Below the pieces are notes generated by a model that did no database searches, had not been told where the DNA came from, and saw nothing but the letters and a program-made list of their open reading frames with translations. DNA of 64,000 nt from Dyadobacter luticola (lineage in GTDB: Bacteria > Bacteroidota > Bacteroidia > Cytophagales > Spirosomataceae): assembly GCF_005860805.1 (NCBI RefSeq), contig NZ_VCEJ01000002.1:124001-188000 (forward strand). The letters are read 5' to 3'. This document shows positions 62,478-64,000 of the stretch, in pieces. Numbering within the stretch: the first letter of the stretch is position 1; every line of letters starts with the position of its first letter. The translations under genes and the position numbers were made by a program.

Positions 62478-64000
62478 ATGAAAAACATACAACATTTACT
62501 TTTCAGGACTTTTTTACTGGTTTCGGTTATCGCGGCGGCTTCCTGCTCGGAAGATTTTCTTGAAAGACCACCCGTCGATTCCATCGTGGATGCCGGTTTC
62601 TACCAAACCGACGACCAGGTACTGGCGTCTACTGCCTTGCTTTACAGCAAAGTATGGTTTGATTATAATGATAAAGCATCCTACAACCTGGGCGACTTCC
62701 GGGCGGGAACTGCATTCTCGGCTTATAATGACCGTGGTAATGTGCTCTTCAATACCACTGGAAACACGCCGGAAAACGGCTCGGCCTGGCGGTCATTTTT
62801 TATCGTCGTGGGCCAGTCCAACCTGGCGATCAGCAACATTAACCAGTATGCCGGCGCGGGTGTTTCTCCAACGGTAAAGAAAATGGCGATCGCCGAAGCG
62901 CGTTTCATGCGTGCAGTGGCTTATCGCTCGCTGGTGATGAACTGGGGTGCGGTGCCGGTGATCGAGAATAACCTGGAACTGCTTTCGGATACTTCGGTGA
63001 CGCGGAATACGCCTGAAAGTGTCTGGAAATTTCTGACGAGCGAAATGCGGCAGGTAGCGGAAGATCTGCCGGAAACGCCGCTACGTCCCGGCCGGGTTAC
63101 ACGCTGGTCGGCGGAGGGGATGCTGGCGCGGTTTTACCTGACGCGCGCCGGTGTAGAATCGGGCGGATCGGGGCCTCGGAACCAGACTTTCCTGGACAGT
63201 GCCAAATATTATTCAGAAAGGGTGATCACCCAAAGCGGACTTTCGCTGCTGAAAAATTATGGCGATTTGTTTTTGTTCCCTTATGACAATAATTCGGAGT
63301 CGCTTTTCTCGCTGCAATGGGTTTATTCGCCCGGCTCCTGGGGTACGCAAAATTCCACACCGGCTTACCTCGCGTACAGTCCCGACATTGCAAATGGCGA
63401 CGGCTGGGGTGGAGATAAGGGCGCTACCTGGTGGATGATCAGCCAGTATGAAGGTATCAAAGCGACTGCGACGGGTTTGCAGGGACGCACAGTGGATCAG
63501 CGACTTAAAGCTACATTTATGCTGCCTGGCGCTTCTTACCCCGAGATCACGCAGACCATTCCCGGCGGCGAGCAGCGTCTGGTCTATCCATTTAACGGGA
63601 CAGACAACAATTTTGTCGCAATAAAAAAATACCTGACGGGGAAAGCCAAAGATGTAGGTGGATTATCGGCTTCGCAGAATTATGGAAATGACACCTATAT
63701 GATGCGGCTGGCCGAAATGTACCTGGTTTACGCTGAGGCAGTTCTGGGAAATAATGCTTCGACAAATGATGCAACTGCATTGAAATATTTCAATCTGGTA
63801 CACATGCGCGCCGGGCTCCCGATTTTTGAAGGGCCGCTCACATTCGACGTGATTTTCAAAGAACGGCTGGTGGAATTTGCGATGGAAGGCATGGCCTGGT
63901 ACGATCTGGTAAGCCTGCATTATTACAATGCTGCCAAAGCGTACTCGATCCTGAACAGTCAGGACCGTGGCTTGTTCTTTGCCGCGCCGGATCATTTTCC
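62478..64000 (+). CDS. SusD/RagB-family lipoprotein (partial, runs off the right end)
   Basis: At least 507 residues, from ATG 62478; the frame is open to the window end. Lipobox VIAAASC (Cys23) followed by SEDFLERPPVDSIVDAGFYQ, the usual SusD opening. TPR-type motifs ARFMRAVAYRSLVMNWGAVP and VTRWSAEGMLARFYLTRAG, and the RagB C-terminal motifs MRLAEMYLVYAEAVLGNNAS and FKERLVEFAMEGMAWYDLVS are present. It is 11 bases after the STN-type SusC, its partner. The end of the protein and the rest of the locus lie outside. Confidence 0.93.
   Translation, partial: MKNIQHLLFRTFLLVSVIAAASCSEDFLERPPVDSIVDAGFYQTDDQVLASTALLYSKVWFDYNDKASYNLGDFRAGTAFSAYNDRGNVLFNTTGNTPENGSAWRSFFIVVGQSNLAISNINQYAGAGVSPTVKKMAIAEARFMRAVAYRSLVMNWGAVPVIENNLELLSDTSVTRNTPESVWKFLTSEMRQVAEDLPETPLRPGRVTRWSAEGMLARFYLTRAGVESGGSGPRNQTFLDSAKYYSERVITQSGLSLLKNYGDLFLFPYDNNSESLFSLQWVYSPGSWGTQNSTPAYLAYSPDIANGDGWGGDKGATWWMISQYEGIKATATGLQGRTVDQRLKATFMLPGASYPEITQTIPGGEQRLVYPFNGTDNNFVAIKKYLTGKAKDVGGLSASQNYGNDTYMMRLAEMYLVYAEAVLGNNASTNDATALKYFNLVHMRAGLPIFEGPLTFDVIFKERLVEFAMEGMAWYDLVSLHYYNAAKAYSILNSQDRGLFFAAPDHF

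Overview
The window looks like chromosomal DNA of a Bacteroidota of the Cytophagales/Spirosomaceae type; Dyadobacter is my best guess, from overall gene style only. The evidence is two SusC/SusD pairs, one with an N-terminal STN domain next to a FecI-like sigma factor and FecR, together with DUF3823, lipoproteins with acidic residues after the lipobox cysteine, MacB/FtsX-type permeases, LytTR regulators, reg_prop hybrid kinases and an RND pump fused to its outer-membrane factor. I saw no tRNA, rRNA, insertion sequence or CRISPR array.

Layout. 1-5.3 kb: end of an unknown gene, two exported proteins of unknown function, a ParDE toxin-antitoxin pair, and a purine-salvage pair (AzgA-like permease plus exported MTA/SAH nucleosidase). 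5.4-11.8 kb: an exported DUF6797-like/cytochrome c protein, a large FtsX-type permease and two small unknowns. 11.8-17.9 kb: a heavy-metal efflux operon of a small acidic protein, a CzcA-OEP fusion and a CusB-like adaptor. 18.1-31.9 kb: a polysaccharide utilisation locus (SusC, SusD, DUF3823, GH71/99-like, GH43, GH92) with a membrane-anchored Kelch/SARP-like regulator inside it. 31.9-36.5 kb: a sigma/anti-sigma operon with a DUF4097-like protein and two paralogous outer-membrane barrels. 36.6-41.4 kb: NmrA-like reductase, TspO-like membrane protein, two small genes behind a strong terminator, a GH32 fructanase and a GDPD-family phosphodiesterase. 41.7-48.9 kb: a LytTR regulator with a TPR histidine kinase, then a 1.4-kilo-residue hybrid kinase. 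49.1-53.2 kb: a KaiC/KaiB/KaiB/PAS-kinase/receiver cluster. 53.4-56.7 kb: galactonate dehydratase, several small accessory genes and a 66-bp tandem repeat. 56.7-64 kb: FecI-like sigma, FecR, STN-type SusC and a SusD that runs off the end.

How the parts work together. The two nutrient loci follow the usual logic: SusC/D import of oligosaccharides made by surface lipoprotein and periplasmic hydrolases. One is probably controlled by a one-component periplasmic sensor with a cytoplasmic DNA-binding domain, the other by a sigma/FecR relay through the STN domain of SusC. The metal pump spans both membranes from a single RND-OEP polypeptide plus an adaptor.

The most interesting system is the minus-strand Kai cluster (receiver protein, KaiC, two different KaiB proteins, PAS histidine kinase) in what looks like a heterotroph without a kaiA in view. 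It has both KaiC ATPase lobes, both catalytic Glu-Glu pairs and a Ser-Ser pair at the autophosphorylation position, and could be a KaiA-independent timer or stress module with its own two-component output.
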